A stretch of DNA of 40,266 bases, from contig LFRW01000026.1 of NCBI GenBank assembly GCA_001512965.1, forward strand, positions 1 through 40,266, written 5' to 3'. The notes below the pieces were generated by a model. That model ran no database searches. It was not told the DNA's origin and saw only the letters and a list, made by a program, of their open reading frames with translations. The position numbers and the translations under genes were made by a program. Shown here one piece after another: positions 1 to 8,235 of the stretch (its first letter is position 1; the number at the start of each line of letters is the position of its first letter). The DNA comes from Methanomicrobia archaeon DTU008 (lineage in GTDB: Archaea > Thermoplasmatota > Thermoplasmata > Methanomassiliicoccales > Methanomassiliicoccaceae).

Positions 1-310
1 CTGCCTCACCGCCACGGAAGTCCGGGGTGCCGGTCGACAGGAAGTAGGGCAGCTTGGACATGGGTGGCGCCAGGCCCAGCCACATAAGGCCTCCGGGACA
101 GCATCTCTCCTTCACCTCTTTGCCAATGACCATGGGCGGGATCGTCCGGTCGGAGGCGCCCATGATCAACGCCCTGGCAACGCAACGGTCCACCTGGCCC
201 ATGGGGATCGCGCCCTCCGGCATCTCCTCTGCACCCGATACGAACAGCGGCCTTCGCTCCAGGTGGAAGTAGCGCTCGAACCTCTCGCTTATCTCAAGTA
301 GCGGAAGCAT
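1..310 (-). CDS. DUF169-family protein, N-terminal part, cut by window edge
   Basis: Reading leftward from an ATG at 310 the frame stays open to base 1, giving 103 residues of an unfinished protein. It begins MLPLLEISERFERYFHLE and later has a CCPGGLMWLGL stretch; a conserved Cys/Gly patch of this sort suggests the DUF169 (COG2043) family, whose function is unknown. A GGGTGT ribosome-binding site lies about six bases upstream. It follows ksgA by 36 bases on the same strand, so it may be the last gene of that operon. The family call is from memory of the pattern and is moderate; the reading frame itself is convincing. Confidence 0.6.
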   Translation of the reverse strand, partial: MLPLLEISERFERYFHLERRPLFVSGAEEMPEGAIPMGQVDRCVARALIMGASDRTIPPMVIGKEVKERCCPGGLMWLGLAPPMSKLPYFLSTGTPDFRGGEA

Positions 311-346
311 GTGGACACCCTAGATGGTATCGTCGTCGCGGCTATT

Positions 347-1144
347 TCATCCCATCCTCAGCTCTACGATGCTATTGGCCAGCTCGCCGATCTGCTCCGG
401 CGAGAGCGCCTCTACGCGAAGGTCCATGTATGGCAATCGGACCTTCTGCTCCGCCGTGATGATGGAACGCATCCTCAACACCGTCCCGATCTTCTTCCGT
501 CGATTCTGGAACAACGCCTCCGTCAGGCGGAAGAAGAGCTTTTCATCGATGACATGGAACGGCGGGGCTCTCGGTACCAGCTCGACTATCGCGGAGTCCA
601 CCTTGGGCACCGGCCAGAAGCGCGATCGCGGCACCTTCTCCAGCAGGCGACACTCCGCCCGATAGTATACGTTCACGGTGAGGCGCGAGTAGTCATCCGT
701 ATCCGGTCGTGCCACCAGTCTATCGGCGAACTCCTTCTGCAGCATGACCACGCCCTTGTCGAAGCTATGTTCAAGAAGCTTGAACATGATGGGCGAGGAG
801 ATCGAATATGGCAGGTTGGACACGAACCTGTCGAATCGTGGGAACTCGACGGCAAGTGCATCGCCCTCGATGAGCTCCACGTTCGAGGGAAGATGGTCAG
901 CGAGGTAAGCGGCCAGCTTTGCATCGGTCTCGATGGCGACCACCTTCTCGACCTTGTCCGCCAGGCGCCCCGTCAGCATGCCAAGCCCGGGGCCTACCTC
1001 CAGGACGGTGTCCTGGGGTGAGAGCTCTGCGTACTCGATCTGCCGGTCGGCCACCCGGTCATCGACCAGGAAGTTCTGACCCCTGCTCTTGGCCGGCGCT
1101 GCTCCAAGCTCGGATAGTATTGCCGCTACCTCTGAGGGGTTCAT
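347..1144 (-). CDS. ksgA: 16S rRNA dimethyladenosine transferase KsgA/RsmA (Dim1)
   Basis: This enzyme dimethylates two adjacent adenines in the 3'-terminal hairpin of small-subunit rRNA using S-adenosylmethionine, a late step of ribosome assembly. The 265-residue length is normal. GQNFLVDD is at residues 22-29, the SAM-binding EVGPGLG loop at about 49-55, an acidic IETD ribose-binding end at 71-74, and the catalytic NLPY motif at 110-113. The ATG overlaps the DUF655 stop codon (ATGA), so the two are translationally coupled. The order L21e-Rpo4-DUF655-KsgA is a familiar archaeal cluster. Confidence 0.96.
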   Translation of the reverse strand: MNPSEVAAILSELGAAPAKSRGQNFLVDDRVADRQIEYAELSPQDTVLEVGPGLGMLTGRLADKVEKVVAIETDAKLAAYLADHLPSNVELIEGDALAVEFPRFDRFVSNLPYSISSPIMFKLLEHSFDKGVVMLQKEFADRLVARPDTDDYSRLTVNVYYRAECRLLEKVPRSRFWPVPKVDSAIVELVPRAPPFHVIDEKLFFRLTEALFQNRRKKIGTVLRMRSIITAEQKVRLPYMDLRVEALSPEQIGELANSIVELRMG

Positions 1145-1689
1145 CGTGAGACGAATATGCGATACTTCTGGTTGGGATCGGACAGCTCATCCTCGATGCG
1201 CTTGGCTATGAGCTTCTGCGGCTGCTTCACCGTGGTCACGCGCTTGGCCAGGTCCTCGTAGTTCTGGAAAGGTCCTTTCTTGCGCTCCTCGACGATTGCC
1301 CACATGGTCTTCTTTCCAAGTCCGGGAATGAGCTCCAGCATGTGAAACCTGGTAGTGATGGCCTGGGCCTCATTGAAGAATTTGACGAAGCGCTCCTCCT
1401 GTTCTTCGACTATCTCCTGCAGGATGTATGGCAGCTCGGCCTGAGCGGCTGCGGTCAGTTCCTCGTAGCCGATCCGCCTTCTCACATGGACGATCTTGTC
1501 GCGCATTTGTGGATCCTTACCTATGTAGACCCTGTCTCCTATCGTGATGATGGCATCGGACTTGGGAACGAGTTCGAAGAGCTTGAACTCGGACTCTCCT
1601 ATTGCTAGCACCAGAGGCTCCTTTTTAAAACTCTTGTCAGTAGGCAGGCCCTGCGGTAAGTAATCTAATACAAGCGCGTAATCCTCCAT
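1141..1689 (-). CDS. DUF655 family RNA/DNA-binding protein
   Basis: This 182-residue protein belongs to the archaeal DUF655 family, which combines a nucleic-acid-binding N-terminal part with a helix-hairpin-helix region. The hairpin is visible as LIPGLGKKTMWAIVEERKKG at about residues 118-137, followed by a basic segment. No catalytic motif is apparent. Its exact role is unknown, but its fixed position between rpo4 and ksgA suggests a part in translation or RNA metabolism. It lies 18 bases after rpo4 and overlaps ksgA by four bases. Confidence 0.9.
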   Translation of the reverse strand: MEDYALVLDYLPQGLPTDKSFKKEPLVLAIGESEFKLFELVPKSDAIITIGDRVYIGKDPQMRDKIVHVRRRIGYEELTAAAQAELPYILQEIVEEQEERFVKFFNEAQAITTRFHMLELIPGLGKKTMWAIVEERKKGPFQNYEDLAKRVTTVKQPQKLIAKRIEDELSDPNQKYRIFVSR

Positions 1690-1707
1690 ATGATCAGCCC
1701 GGCTGTT

Positions 1708-2028
1708 CTATCGATAGGCTTGCACGGTAGATAATATCTGTTCGATGTTCTCTTTCTCCAGGACCATTCTTTCCTTGGAGAACAGTACACGTACGTCGTC
1801 GGGGTGGGACGGCAGGATGTCAGCGATCTTGGCACATAGGGCCTCGCTGACGAACCCCAGTTCGGCCAGTTTCCCCTGAAGCTCCTTCGCCTTATCGGCC
1901 GGGAGCTTTGTTACCTTCTGCGCGTGGTCGAGAGCAAGCTTCTGGTCTGGCGTTAGCTCTCGCTGATCCGCCGACGACTCCAGCAGCTCTTTGACCTCCG
2001 CTAAGGTCACGTAGCGCTCCTCGGACAT
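1708..2028 (-). CDS. rpo4: DNA-directed RNA polymerase subunit Rpo4 (F)
   Basis: Rpo4 forms the stalk of archaeal RNA polymerase with Rpo7 and helps in open-complex formation and RNA binding. The 106-residue length and the family pattern fit: an N-terminal tail with TLAEVKELLE, an acidic central helix and a C-terminal HRDC-like helical domain ending in ILSTVQAYR. A GAGGT ribosome-binding site lies seven bases before the ATG. It is nine bases downstream of rpl21e, within the conserved archaeal cluster. Confidence 0.93.
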   Translation of the reverse strand: MSEERYVTLAEVKELLESSADQRELTPDQKLALDHAQKVTKLPADKAKELQGKLAELGFVSEALCAKIADILPSHPDDVRVLFSKERMVLEKENIEQILSTVQAYR

Positions 2029-2037
2029 GTGGAGACC

Positions 2038-2331
2038 TCAGAGCGCCTTCTTCAAGTGTTCTGGCCTGGCGATGACCGTCTTTAGCTTGTTGCCGTCGTA
2101 GAGCTCCACGACAAAGGCGCGACCCTGCTGGCCAGTGACCACTCCGGTCTTGCCCTGGAAACGGGAGTGAGGCGTACCATAGTGTACGGAAGGGTCTATG
2201 ACCACGCTAACCTTCTCTCCCTTCTCGAAAGTTTGGAACTCATGGGTGATGGGGGTCATTCCCCTCATCCGAGGGCTCTTCCTAAAGATCTGGCGCGTCT
2301 TGCTCCGGGTGCCTCTGGATGCCTTAACCAT
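2038..2331 (-). CDS. rpl21e: Large-subunit ribosomal protein L21e
   Basis: This 97-residue basic protein is an archaeal/eukaryotic large-subunit ribosomal protein. Family marks include the N-terminal SRGTRSKTRQIFRKSPR segment and the SH3-like barrel containing VSVVIDPSVHYGTPHSRFQG and a G-x-V-T-G turn. It starts three bases after the pus10 stop codon, so translation is probably coupled. The length is typical and nothing in it is unusual. Confidence 0.97.
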   Translation of the reverse strand: MVKASRGTRSKTRQIFRKSPRMRGMTPITHEFQTFEKGEKVSVVIDPSVHYGTPHSRFQGKTGVVTGQQGRAFVVELYDGNKLKTVIARPEHLKKAL

Positions 2332-2334
2332 TAT

Positions 2335-3573
2335 TTATCCCTCGTTAACGTTATCGATGATCTGTATCACGTCCAGTGCGATCACCTGGCAGGGGACTCC
2401 GAGTAAGCCGGCCAGGGATGGCACGGTCCTTCCTTCGTCACCGCTGACGAACTCCTTGACATAGGTCCCGGACTCTGTTGTCAGTCTTAGGACGAGCTTG
2501 TCCTCCTCCATCGACTCCAGGACGAGTTCGCGGATGGTTCGTTCTCTTGCGAGGTTGGCCCGTCGATGAGCCACCCTCGATGGCGTCTGCTGGGTGATGC
2601 GCGCTTGGTTTAGCGACTCGACTACCTCATCAATCCGTTCCTTATTAACTTTGCCTTGAACCGATACTTCTGCACGGTACACCTTGTCGGGTGTCGCCGC
2701 CTTGATCTGGCGCACCTCATGGCGGTCGCTCCACCTCAATCGTGAGAAATCGGCGAGACCGTCCCCGTTCTCGTTGGCGAGCCTTTCCATCTCTCCGAGG
2801 TCAAGATGCCGCTTTCTTGGTTCGGCGATCTCGAGGACGAAGGGTCGGCCGGTGCCGAGCATGCGCGCATCGATATCCTCACGCCCCATGCCATGGAAGA
2901 AGTGGTCCTTCCCTTCGAACTGACGAACCAGTGGGTCCCCGATGAGCTCTTGCACGCTGGTCTGGTACATCTTTCCGATGCCGCCACATCTCTTGCAGCC
3001 CTTTCCCCGGCACATGCGGCACGGCCATCGCGTCTGCGGTATCTCCCTTGAATGCTTCCGGTAGCGGCCGTATATGAACAGCGGGGCGATGTTCAGTTCC
3101 ACGTTCCCGAACCGGGTGTCCACCAGCGCCACCACGTCAGGTGAGGTGAAATCGACCTCCTTCTTGACGCGCGCCTCCACCAATTTACCTATCTCCCGAT
3201 TCAGCTCCGCCTTTATCGGTTCGGCGGTCTCCCCGCCGACCTCGGACCATAGCTGCTCCTCGCGGTCCTGGAGGGCCGGATCGACCTTGGTTCCGATAAG
3301 GAACGTATCGTATTCTATCTCCGATAGCCTGCTGGCCGCAGTCTCGGCGAAGCGAGGCAGCTGCTCGAACAGGTCCCCGCAGAGCCAGCATGTCTCGTGC
3401 GGAGGCATCTCCTCGCTTCTTGCCGCCAGTTCCAGCGCCACGGCGATGCGCATGTCGCGGCCCCTCTCCTTGTTGGTGGTGCCGCTCTCCACCTGGGCGA
3501 ACAGCCGCCCCAGGCAATGGTCGCATAGGTCGTGATGAAGTGCCTTCTCGGCCCTGGCTATGATCTTGTTCAT
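2335..3573 (-). CDS. pus10: tRNA pseudouridine(54/55) synthase Pus10
   Basis: Pus10 isomerises uridines 54 and 55 in the T-loop of archaeal tRNAs. The protein has 412 residues from the ATG at 3573. That start has a GGTGA ribosome-binding site six bases upstream and a TATA-like box near 3634-3645; the frame is open further upstream but that part does not look coding. The N-terminal zinc/THUMP-like part carries CDHC and CWLC pairs; a second cysteine knot, CRMCRGKGCKRC, precedes the catalytic domain. The catalytic aspartate is probably D235 in the REDIDARMLG motif, followed by GRPFVLEI. It is the first gene of the pus10-rpl21e-rpo4-DUF655-ksgA run. Confidence 0.94.
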   Translation of the reverse strand: MNKIIARAEKALHHDLCDHCLGRLFAQVESGTTNKERGRDMRIAVALELAARSEEMPPHETCWLCGDLFEQLPRFAETAASRLSEIEYDTFLIGTKVDPALQDREEQLWSEVGGETAEPIKAELNREIGKLVEARVKKEVDFTSPDVVALVDTRFGNVELNIAPLFIYGRYRKHSREIPQTRWPCRMCRGKGCKRCGGIGKMYQTSVQELIGDPLVRQFEGKDHFFHGMGREDIDARMLGTGRPFVLEIAEPRKRHLDLGEMERLANENGDGLADFSRLRWSDRHEVRQIKAATPDKVYRAEVSVQGKVNKERIDEVVESLNQARITQQTPSRVAHRRANLARERTIRELVLESMEEDKLVLRLTTESGTYVKEFVSGDEGRTVPSLAGLLGVPCQVIALDVIQIIDNVNEG

Positions 3574-3633
3574 GAATGTCACCTGATGGCAATGCGGTCG
3601 TCCGCCGTCCTTTCCCTGGCACCCTAAGGAGGT

Positions 3634-3645
3634 TGGATATTTACT
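3634..3645 (-). promoter_or_regulatory. TATA-like box for the pus10 operon
   Basis: On the minus strand the sequence reads GTAAATATCC, about 61-72 bases above the pus10 ATG, in the 106-base gap after the KH gene. Archaeal TATA boxes sit about 26 bases above the start of transcription, which would leave a leader of about 40 bases. This suggests that pus10 and the genes after it form a transcription unit separate from aIF1A-rio1-KH. It is inferred from position and base content only. Confidence 0.45.
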
Positions 3646-3679
3646 CCTTGCCTTGTCCGCATCACCAGGGCTAGCGCGC

Positions 3680-4216
3680 TCAGGAGAAGCCCATCTCGGC
3701 GATGCGTAGCGTGGCCCTCGATCGCTCCAGGTAGCGGTAGACGGTGGCATGCTCCGAGCCTCGAAGTATCATCTCGACCGCCTTCTTTGCCACGGGCAGC
3801 TGGACCGAATTGCCGATCAATGCGACGGTGGAACCGTATACCGACATGCTCGCTCCCGTCAGGTCCTCGATGATCCTTCTCGTCTTGCCGTTGGTCCCGA
3901 TCAGGCGGGAGCGCATGCGGGTCAGCTTTTCCGACTTCTTGCCGACGAAATCGCCGATCTCCACTATCTCCAGATATTCATCCTCATCCAGTAGGCGCAT
4001 GGCCCGGTGGGGGGCGAAGCCTCTTCCGATGGCCTTGACGAGGTCCATGACCTTAAGCGCGGCGAGAGGGTCCTGAGGATTGTCCTGAATGTTGACCTCC
4101 CCCTCGCTGTCGATCCTCAATCTTACCCCGGCGCGCCGTTCGATGAGCTCCTTGGTCTCGCCGCCCTCGCCGATAAGCACGCCGACCCGGTCCTGCGGAA
4201 TGCGCACCAGTCTCAT
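3680..4216 (-). CDS. KH-domain RNA-binding protein (archaeal Dim2/Pno1/Krr1-like)
   Basis: This 178-residue protein has two KH folds. The first carries the degenerate GxxG loop IGEGGETKELIE at about residues 16-27, the second IGTNGKTRRIIEDLTG at about 107-122. Archaeal Dim2-like proteins bind the 3' end of 16S rRNA with aIF2 and are involved in small-subunit maturation. The ATG overlaps the rio1 stop codon (ATGA), so coupling to the Rio1 kinase is direct. The pairing fits, because eukaryotic Dim2/Pno1 and Rio1 act in the same maturation pathway. The length and order are typical of archaea. Confidence 0.92.
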   Translation of the reverse strand: MRLVRIPQDRVGVLIGEGGETKELIERRAGVRLRIDSEGEVNIQDNPQDPLAALKVMDLVKAIGRGFAPHRAMRLLDEDEYLEIVEIGDFVGKKSEKLTRMRSRLIGTNGKTRRIIEDLTGASMSVYGSTVALIGNSVQLPVAKKAVEMILRGSEHATVYRYLERSRATLRIAEMGFS

Positions 4217-4998
4217 TCTCCCATCTCCGTTATCTCCTTGAATATGTTCTCACGGTCCTTCACATCAACGCCACGGGAACGGAAGAATCGATTGATGTTG
4301 TCTATGTCCCTGTACAGGAAGTCCTTGGAATTGACATGGTCGACCAGGACCGCCTGTCCGACGTCGATTATGAACGCCTTGTGGCGGTAGTATAATATGT
4401 TATATTCGCTGAGGTCGGCATGGACCAGGCCCGCCTCTTGATAGGTCAGCCGCATCTGCTCCAGCAGGTCCTCGTAGATCTCTTGCGGGTTTTCCAGCAC
4501 GACGTCCTTGAGCAGCGGGGCTGGTGCCCTCTGCGTACCGATGTATCTCATCACGACCATGTTGCGATGGAATCGCAGCGGCTGGGGGACGTTCACCCCT
4601 GCTTCATACATCCGTTGTAGATTGCGGAACTCCTTGCTGGCCCAGGCCATGATTATCTTCCTCTTGGAACCGCTCAGGCCTCTGAACCGCTTATCGCCCT
4701 CGATGTAACTGGCGATGCGATTGAAGGTCGCGGTAGAGGTTCGGTATATCTTCAATGCCACCATCTTGCCCTTCGGGTCGCGGGCGGCGAAGACATTGCC
4801 CTCCTTACCTGTGGAGACGGGATATTCGAGGGTGTCGATCACCCCATCCTTCATGAGCTTGTAGATGCCCAGCATGGTGTCGTTGTCGAACACCTCGGAC
4901 ATGGTCTGGCGCTCATCGCCGGTTCGGGTGTTCTGGCGGAGCTCCATTATCTTGTGCTCGAGGGCATCGTAAGCCTCTTCCCGAGGCAATATGACCAC
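4213..4998 (-). CDS. rio1: RIO1-type serine protein kinase/ATPase
   Basis: Rio1 is an atypical kinase/ATPase that acts in small-subunit ribosome maturation. From the GTG at 4998 it has 261 residues. The nucleotide loop STGKEGNVF is at about 62-70, the ATP-anchoring lysine about K83, the catalytic loop HADLSEYN at 193-200 with D195 and N200, and the metal-binding IDVGQ at 211-215. GAGGTG immediately upstream would also suit a TTG start at 4989, so the exact start is uncertain by three residues. It begins one base after the aIF1A stop and overlaps the KH gene. Confidence 0.95.
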   Translation of the reverse strand: MVILPREEAYDALEHKIMELRQNTRTGDERQTMSEVFDNDTMLGIYKLMKDGVIDTLEYPVSTGKEGNVFAARDPKGKMVALKIYRTSTATFNRIASYIEGDKRFRGLSGSKRKIIMAWASKEFRNLQRMYEAGVNVPQPLRFHRNMVVMRYIGTQRAPAPLLKDVVLENPQEIYEDLLEQMRLTYQEAGLVHADLSEYNILYYRHKAFIIDVGQAVLVDHVNSKDFLYRDIDNINRFFRSRGVDVKDRENIFKEITEMGE

Positions 4999-4999
4999 C

Positions 5000-5365
5000 T
5001 CAGAATATGTCTAGATTCTTGGGAATGGCCTTTCTGCGGTGCAGGTAGCTCGCTTGGGTCTTGGTATATCGATACATGATGTCGGCCTTGGTAGGCTCGA
5101 ACTCCCATGGTTTCACGATGAGCAGGTCTCCCTCTCGGATCCACATTCTCTTGCGGATCTTCCCAGGGATCCTTCCCATCCTCGATACCCCGTCCTCACA
5201 CATTACCTTGATGCGAGATGCTCCCAAGAGCTGATCAGCTACACCGAACATCTCACCCTCTTTATGATTTGGAAATGGACAGCGTGTGATCTCCTCGCTT
5301 TGTTCTTCTGGTGCATATTGGGTCAATGATAGCCTCCGTGAGATGCCTTTGTGGAACTGATCCAT
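5000..5365 (-). CDS. eif1A: Translation initiation factor aIF1A
   Basis: aIF1A binds the ribosomal A site and helps to place initiator tRNA. The 121-residue product has the family's OB fold: GASRIKVMCEDGVSRMGRIPG, then RKRMWIREGDLLIVKPWEF, and a basic C-terminal tail. The ATG at 5365 was chosen because a TATA-like box lies 34-42 bases above it, leaving a leader of about a dozen bases. Longer readings of the frame would start above that promoter. It heads the aIF1A-rio1-KH operon. Confidence 0.94.
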   Translation of the reverse strand: MDQFHKGISRRLSLTQYAPEEQSEEITRCPFPNHKEGEMFGVADQLLGASRIKVMCEDGVSRMGRIPGKIRKRMWIREGDLLIVKPWEFEPTKADIMYRYTKTQASYLHRRKAIPKNLDIF

Positions 5366-5398
5366 CGGGCAAGGATGGGGGTTGACATAAACCCACCT

Positions 5399-5407
5399 TA
5401 TATAAGA
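5399..5407 (-). promoter_or_regulatory. TATA-like box for aIF1A operon
   Basis: The minus strand reads CTTATATAAG here, a near-perfect TATA sequence about 34-42 bases above the chosen aIF1A start. It fixes the start choice and implies a short leader. Confidence 0.6.
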
Positions 5408-5485
5408 ATGTAAGTGAGGTCCAGAAGATATGGCTCTAATCATGGCCGACGCCATCGCCATCCAGTGCGAGAGACGAATGAAAGA

Positions 5486-5514
5486 GGGGCGGGGTTTCAA
5501 CGAGGCCCCGCCCT
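5486..5514 (-). terminator. GC-rich hairpin at the 3' end of the ferritin-like gene
   Basis: GGGCGGGG (5487-5494) pairs perfectly with CCCCGCCC (5506-5513) around an 11-base loop. The hairpin straddles the stop codon of the large ferritin-like gene, and the minus-strand sequence after it is moderately U-rich. It probably separates that gene from the aIF1A promoter downstream. The structure is seen; the terminator role is inferred. Confidence 0.5.
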
Positions 5515-6687
5515 GAGAGCCATCTGCTCCTGGCCCTTGACGCCCTCTGACCTGCTGACCACCACCTCGGAAGGTGTCCAATCGCCGTTCAGGCGGTCGC
5601 GGTACTCGAACGATGGCCAATTCCGAGGTATCCTCTGCTCGGGCATGAACTCCATGTCGTACGGCTGGAAGTCCCTCTGCTCTTCGAGCACCTTGTTCAC
5701 GTAGTCCTTGCTCTCCTTCAACGTGATGGGTACATCGATCCTGTCGCCGCCCAGCACTTTAACGGGATCCTTGCTCTCGAACCTCTGCAACAGCTCCATG
5801 GCCTTCTGCACATGCTCGATCTCGTTCCTCATCATCGCCTCCCAGAACTGCCTGAACCGGGGGTCGCTCTCGGTCTGAGCGCACGACCAGTAATTGTACG
5901 CCTCGTTCACCTCCATCAGGAAGTTCATCTCCAACGGGGTCATGGTACCGTCCCCAAGGGATTCGTACTGGGTGACATGCTGCTCCTCGACGTCGGCTAT
6001 CTCGGTGTACAGGCCACGGGCCAGCTCGTCAGGGAACATGGGTCCGTGCGACTTGTAGTACAGTTCGGTCTGCTGCTCCGCCGATACTATGGTGAAGTAG
6101 TTCATCTTCGTCTTGGGGGACGCGGTGTTCTTGTCCCATGATCTGCGCATCTCATCCGACGGGTGCCGGTGATGCACCCTGGTAGGCCTTCCTTCCTTTA
6201 TCTCGACGGTGTCCTTCACGAACTCCTTGGCGTCTCCACCTTCCATCTGTCGATAGAGCAATGCATAGCGATACAGATGATCGAAGTCCTCCAGCAAGGC
6301 GAAGTCCAGCGTGGCCTTCTGGTATGGGTCCTCCTCGTTCTGCGCCAGGTTGGCCGTCAGGTCGACGGCCACCTGCTCATATCCCAGGGTCGTCTCCGTG
6401 ATGGACTGTTGGGCGGGGTTCAACCAGTTGATGGCCTGCTGTTGCATGGACTCCGCCCTTCTGATGATGGCCAATGCCTCCCTCACCTCGGGGTTCGGAT
6501 CGGTCCTTGCGATCGCATGTTTCGTCAATGTAGCATTGTTCTCTATCCCATTCATCAGGATGACCCGGGTCCTGGTATGTGGGTCCACGGCCATCTTGTC
6601 ATATGGTTCGGTCACCAGCTCCTTCCAGCTCATGGCCTGCTCCTCGATGGGAGCGCCCTTCTCGTCGAACGGTCTGAACGCTGCCAT
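5497..6687 (-). CDS. Large ferritin-like (di-iron four-helix) protein, function unknown
   Basis: This acidic 396-residue protein shows the spacing of a ferritin-like helix bundle. Acidic/His patterns recur in predicted helices: LEDFDHLYRY near residue 132, IADVEEQHVTQYE in the middle, and RNEIEHVQKAMELL further on, with glutamate-rich helices between. ExxH pairs of this type bind two irons in rubrerythrin- and manganese-catalase-like proteins. There is no signal peptide or membrane segment, and the C-terminal 90 residues look extended and proline-rich. The ATG has GAGGGAT five bases upstream and an A/T-rich box near 6718-6727. It stands alone between opposite or separate promoters. An oxidase, peroxide-scavenging or iron-handling role is only inference. 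Confidence 0.75.
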   Translation of the reverse strand: MAAFRPFDEKGAPIEEQAMSWKELVTEPYDKMAVDPHTRTRVILMNGIENNATLTKHAIARTDPNPEVREALAIIRRAESMQQQAINWLNPAQQSITETTLGYEQVAVDLTANLAQNEEDPYQKATLDFALLEDFDHLYRYALLYRQMEGGDAKEFVKDTVEIKEGRPTRVHHRHPSDEMRRSWDKNTASPKTKMNYFTIVSAEQQTELYYKSHGPMFPDELARGLYTEIADVEEQHVTQYESLGDGTMTPLEMNFLMEVNEAYNYWSCAQTESDPRFRQFWEAMMRNEIEHVQKAMELLQRFESKDPVKVLGGDRIDVPITLKESKDYVNKVLEEQRDFQPYDMEFMPEQRIPRNWPSFEYRDRLNGDWTPSEVVVSRSEGVKGQEQMALRAGPR

Positions 6688-6897
6688 ATGATCCCTCGAA
6701 GTCGAGGGTGCCAGCGTGATTTACTTAGCCTTTGCCCGAGGACGGAACAACACATCGGCGCATGACCATGCTTATAGCGGCCAACGGGCACTCGACGCGA
6801 GGCCAAACCTTCGCGGTGCGAGACGTCGCCGGTCAACTCTTATGCAGGCCCGGGTCGAAGAAACGATTATCACATCCCGCCGCTCAAGGAAGACGGG

Positions 6898-7512
6898 ATG
6901 TCCTTCCTGGAGCCAGGCGTGAAGATCATCGAACAGTTCATCGCAGCCATAGGATATCCCGGTCTTGCGGCGTTGATGATGCTCGACGCCACCATACTGC
7001 CTGTGCCCAGCGCATTGGTGATGGGCTTCGCCGGCCACGCCTGCTACCTGGGCCAGATGGACATCGTGGCGGTCATCATGGCAGGGGCGGTGGGAAGCGT
7101 GGTCGGCTCCATGTCCATGTATGCACTGGCACGCTGGGGCGGACGGCCCTTCCTGGATCGATACGGCCCTTATCTGGGTCTAGATGACGAAAGGCTCGCA
7201 AGGGCCGAGAGATGGTTCGAGCAGTACGGTGATCGGGCGGTCCTCGTAAGCCAGCTGTTTCCCGTGGTCCGGGACCTCATACCGTTCCCGGCGGGAGTGG
7301 CGAAGATGAGCGCTGGCCGTTACGCTCTCTTCTCCTTCCTGGGCTCTCTGCCGTTCTGCGGGGTCCTGGCCGTCGCCGGGATGATGGCCGGCCCGGCCTG
7401 GCAGGAGACCGTCGCTCTCCTTGACCGGTACGACATCGTTCTCGTGGTGCTGTTCGGGGCAGGCCTGATCGCATACTACCTGGCCAGGAGAAGGGCGGCG
7501 CGGGCGGCCTGA
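6898..7512 (+). CDS. DedA/VTT-domain membrane protein
   Basis: This 204-residue protein has about five hydrophobic segments and the DedA (SNARE-associated/VTT) pattern: an early GYPGLAALMMLDATILPVPS re-entrant segment, GAVGSVVGSMSMYALARWGG, then the F-P-V-V-R-D-L-I-P-F-P-A-G basic motif of the second half. DedA proteins act in the cytoplasmic membrane, and several have been linked to lipid carrier or phospholipid flipping. The substrate here is unknown. An A/T-rich box (CGATTATCAC) near 6862-6871 lies about 30 bases above the ATG. It is convergent with the DUF2148 gene, six bases apart. Confidence 0.9.
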   Translation: MSFLEPGVKIIEQFIAAIGYPGLAALMMLDATILPVPSALVMGFAGHACYLGQMDIVAVIMAGAVGSVVGSMSMYALARWGGRPFLDRYGPYLGLDDERLARAERWFEQYGDRAVLVSQLFPVVRDLIPFPAGVAKMSAGRYALFSFLGSLPFCGVLAVAGMMAGPAWQETVALLDRYDIVLVVLFGAGLIAYYLARRRAARAA

Positions 7513-7518
7513 CGCCGA

Positions 7519-8058
7519 TCACTTCTTGGGCTTGCGATCGAAGAACACGTTCTTCCCGGACGCGGAGAGCGGGATGCCGTGTACGATGTTCGACCCGCCG
7601 ATGCCCAGTCGCCTGGCGGCCACGCCGATGGAGTACATTATGCGGTTGTCCACGTTCATGTTCGAAGCGATCTTGGCCGCCGAACCCAGGGCGATGCCCA
7701 GGTCCAGGCATCGGATGGAACAGTTGGGGCCATCGAAGTCGCCCGACAGGGTGTGGCGGTTGAACTCCTCGCAGGTCGGATGCCCGCACGCGCCGCAGTC
7801 GAGTCCCACGCCCTTGTGGGGCAACAGCCCTATTAAGAGCACCGCATCCGAGTCCAGGACGTTCTGCCCGTCCCTTGCCAGGAAAGCGGGCATCCCTTCT
7901 TCATTGGCCAGTCTGATCATCTCGTTTCCGACCGCGACCCTCTGCTCGTCGGTCAGGAGGATGGTCTCGATGTAGTCCTGCCCGACCGCCTTGGGCGCGG
8001 TCCTGGCGGCCAGTTCCATGAGCCTGCCGACCATTCTGACGGTATCCTTGTGAGTCAT
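7519..8058 (-). CDS. DUF2148 Fe-S (ferredoxin-like) protein
   Basis: This 179-residue protein matches the DUF2148 pattern. Cysteines C88, C91 and C96 form CGACGHPTC, and C113 and C117 follow; together they probably hold a [4Fe-4S] cluster. The CGxCxxPTC core resembles the cluster site of the corrinoid Fe-S protein AcsC encoded at 26748-28067. The rest is glycine-rich and has GVAARRLGIGGSNIVHGIPLS near the end. The start at 8058 is supported by a TATA-like GGATTATAAG near 8081-8090; a longer frame exists but would include that promoter. The function of the family is not established. Confidence 0.85.
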   Translation of the reverse strand: MTHKDTVRMVGRLMELAARTAPKAVGQDYIETILLTDEQRVAVGNEMIRLANEEGMPAFLARDGQNVLDSDAVLLIGLLPHKGVGLDCGACGHPTCEEFNRHTLSGDFDGPNCSIRCLDLGIALGSAAKIASNMNVDNRIMYSIGVAARRLGIGGSNIVHGIPLSASGKNVFFDRKPKK

Positions 8059-8210
8059 GGACTCTTGATGCTCTTTCCATCTTATAATCCATGTCGGGTG
8101 GCATCGACGACAATGGCTCCTTCCATGCAATTTCAATACCGAACTTTGAGGCCGGAAACAAGGATCCACCGCTAGCTTTATCCAGACGGGGTAGCCAAGG
8201 ATTAAGTACT

Positions 8211-8221
8211 AGATTATTTAT
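8211..8221 (+). promoter_or_regulatory. TATA-like box for tRNA-Glu
   Basis: ATTATTTATCG lies about 15-25 bases above the mature 5' end of the tRNA, with A/T-rich sequence before it. The position suits an archaeal tRNA promoter with little or no leader. Confidence 0.45.
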
Positions 8222-8235
8222 CGAACCTGCCAAAC

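Noticed and set aside
311-1021. Long open frame on the plus strand opposite ksgA
   Set aside because: It is the antisense shadow of a clear ksgA; its composition is His/Arg-rich and matches no family.
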